Shown here: in pieces, positions 4,970 through 5,942 of the stretch
Position numbering within the stretch: the stretch's first letter is position 1
How the letters are laid out: every line of letters starts with the position of its first letter
NCBI GenBank assembly: GCA_937934775.1
Contig: CALGYL010000018.1
Span: forward strand, 1-5,942
Length of the DNA: 5,942 bases
Source: an uncultured Clostridia bacterium
GTDB lineage: Bacteria; Bacillota; Clostridia; Christensenellales; Aristaeellaceae
Direction: 5' to 3'
Translations under genes and position numbers: made by a program
Notes under the pieces: model-generated
What the model was told of the DNA's origin: nothing
Databases searched by the model: none
What the model saw: the letters and a program-made list of their open reading frames with translations, nothing else

Positions 4970-5620
4970 TTACCCCGCTTGACAGCCTTCAAACCCTTGT
5001 ATTTGTTGGGTTTGTGGCCCTTCCGGTTTGCCACAAGATTTGCCACAACCATAGAGGGAACCGATGGATTGGGCTACTTGTTCGGTCTTTGTGCGTCCCC
5101 TTGCGTATCGGCCCATTGTCATTGTTGGTGTTGCGTGTCCTGCGAAAGCCTGAACCAACTTCACATCCTTTGTAGCATCGTAAGCATCGGTTAGAACCGT
5201 ATGCCGAAAACTGTATGTGGTTGCCCCATAGAGATTGACTTGCTTCCCTATGCGCTCCATCATCCGGTTGAACGCCGTGAAGGATAGTGGTTCATTGCCA
5301 CCGAACACAAAGCCCTTGCGGGGCGTTCCAGAAGCAATGTATTGTTCCATTCCTGCCACAATCCCGATTGTGCGCGTTTGCGCATCCTCCTTCGGGGTTT
5401 TGACAAAGGGCTGATTCCTGTCGGGATGGACTACGGCACGTCGTATTGAGATTTGACCCCGGTCGATACGAATATCTTCCCATCGAAGGCCCAAAATCTC
5501 TTCGGGTATCATTGCGTGAGGTGCGGCCAAAGCAAGATAGCGTCTGTCGCTCTCATCCTCCACATCCCCGATATGCGCGATAATATCCTCCATCTGTTCC
5601 ACGGACAGTATTGGGCGGGG
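4970..5620 (-). pseudogene. Tyrosine recombinase/integrase, catalytic-domain remnant
   Basis: The readable frame runs from a GTG at 5668, but integrase similarity begins only at about RPILSVEQMEDII (residue 18 onward, near 5617). The remaining part is the C-terminal catalytic domain of a phage/ICE-type tyrosine integrase. The core is EEILGLRWEDI (56-66), the beta-hairpin lysine is probably K90 (FVKTPKED), then R155 and H156 (YSFRHT), H178 (AGHAT) and the tyrosine nucleophile Y188 (MGRYARG). Two catalytic positions look wrong: residue 54, where the first arginine belongs, is Ile (codon ATA at 5509-5507, one base from AGA), and the His of HxxR is Tyr152. Family members are about 350-400 aa with an N-terminal arm-binding and core-binding region, which is missing here. 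The upstream sequence is instead an IS66 tnpA fragment. Its position, converging on tRNA-Thr, is that of an integrase at the edge of an integrated element. It is probably inactive. Confidence 0.8.
5028..5048. repeat. TTGCCACAA pair 2 (possible integrase arm-type sites)
   Basis: Copies at 5028-5036 and 5040-5048 repeat pair 1 exactly in motif and period, 80 bases further in. They lie inside the integrase 3' end, where they encode the repetitive peptide CGKSCGKP. The whole 21-base block differs from pair 1 only at two of the three spacer bases (GAT against AAC). Confidence 0.55.
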
Positions 5621-5625
5621 CGTGC

Positions 5626-5763
5626 TTGGTGCCAGAACTGTCCTTCTCCACCGCCCCGCAGTCCGCACCAGTCCTTTATCGTTTGTCCGCTGCTTTGCTG
5701 TTCTTCAATGCGCCGGTGTCATTCCGACAGACGCGCCTGCCTTTTGACCTCCAATATCGTCAT
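5626..5763 (-). pseudogene. IS66-family accessory gene tnpA (orfA), broken remnant
   Basis: From the ATG at 5763, with GGAGG (5776-5772) 8 bases upstream, the frame reads MTILEVKRQARLSE, then TGA (5721-5719), then continues as HRRIEEQQSSGQTIKDWCG and on to EGQFWHQ. The pattern KRQARLxEWxxRIxxxxSSGxTxxxWC is that of the small TnpA protein encoded first in IS66 elements; the TGA stands where the conserved Trp (TGG) is expected. After about codon 46 the similarity ends and integrase coding begins in another frame near 5620. The tnpB and tnpC genes that should follow are absent, so most of the element has been lost by deletion. The other genes here use TGA as a stop, so recoding is unlikely. Confidence 0.7.
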
Positions 5764-5942
5764 GCGATCCACCTCCGCGGGCACTTCTGAATACTTGCAA
5801 AACTCTGTTCGAAGTGTTCAAAGTTTTCAGAGCCTTCTCTTCAGATTCCATTATCGCATGATTTCGGCCCCGCATCGACCCACTGCTTGTCAATAGCGTT
5901 CTGAAAATGCCGAAAAATGGCGGTGAAAAAGTGTAAGTAAAT
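5764..5942 (-). other. Upstream flank of the IS66 tnpA remnant, probable IS66 leader
   Basis: About 180 bases with no supported gene. On the minus strand an extended -10 (TGCGATAAT, 5858-5850) precedes tnpA by some 90 bases, and a TTGACA (5893-5888) lies too far upstream of it (32 bases) to be its -35. The far end has three spaced GAAAA-containing motifs (CTGAAAATG, CGAAAAATG, TGAAAAAGTG, 5901-5932). It may include the IS66 end, but I could not confirm a terminal inverted repeat because the opposite end of the element is absent. Confidence 0.4.

Noticed and set aside
5719..5721. TGA read as tryptophan (alternative code) in tnpA
   Set aside because: The MFS gene in this window ends in TGA and tryptophans in intact genes use TGG, so a nonsense mutation in a decayed gene is simpler.
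5453..5896. Plus-strand frame of 147 aa at the right end
   Set aside because: Antisense to the integrase and tnpA remnants, which carry recognisable family motifs on the minus strand.
5933..5938. GTAAGT as an IS66 terminal repeat
   Set aside because: The six bases match the usual IS66 end only in part and point away from tnpA on the plus strand; with no partner repeat, six bases are not enough.

Overview
The window looks like the end of a contig from a moderately GC-rich gut Firmicute of class Clostridia. This is inferred from the gene families: a clostridial-type L-fucose/L-arabinose isomerase-like protein, a reverse rubrerythrin typical of anaerobes, strong GGAGG ribosome sites, a tRNA with encoded CCA, and a small protein that I recall, without a search, as common in Clostridia. 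The first 46 bases are not genomic. They are the Illumina TruSeq P5/Read 1 adapter, so the left edge is a library end, and the first gene is cut there even though a convincing ATG and pseudo-ribosome site follow the adapter.

Left part (47-3210, + strand): an apparent operon of a truncated sugar isomerase (about the C-terminal 60 percent), an MFS transporter starting with TTG, and a DMT/EamA permease that also starts with TTG and overlaps the MFS stop by 4 bases. The isomerase and MFS genes suggest uptake and isomerisation of a sugar, though the substrate cannot be read from the sequence. The operon converges on a rubrerythrin gene, and the short space between them holds hairpins that can stop transcription from both sides.

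Middle part (3211-4194): a reverse rubrerythrin on the minus strand (N-terminal rubredoxin, C-terminal di-iron domain; oxygen/peroxide defence). Divergent from it is a 96-aa protein of unknown function with an extended -10 promoter. The 3' end of that gene lies inside a 30-bp direct repeat that recurs 70 bp downstream.

Right part (4195-5942): about 570 bases without a convincing gene but with repeat fragments and hairpins, then tRNA-Thr(GGT) with promoter and terminator. Facing the tRNA is the remnant of an integrated mobile element: a tyrosine integrase reduced to its catalytic domain, with the first catalytic arginine replaced by isoleucine. It is joined at its 5' side to a broken IS66-type tnpA gene that carries an internal TGA. 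Two pairs of a 9-bp motif, TTGCCACAA, at the integrase 3' end look like integrase arm-binding sites. The picture is a decayed integrative element at a tRNA-Thr attachment site, damaged by an IS66 insertion and a later deletion. I see no clearly new biological system; the most useful points are the adapter artefact, the layered decay of the integrase, the arm-site-like repeats and the intergenic repeat family.
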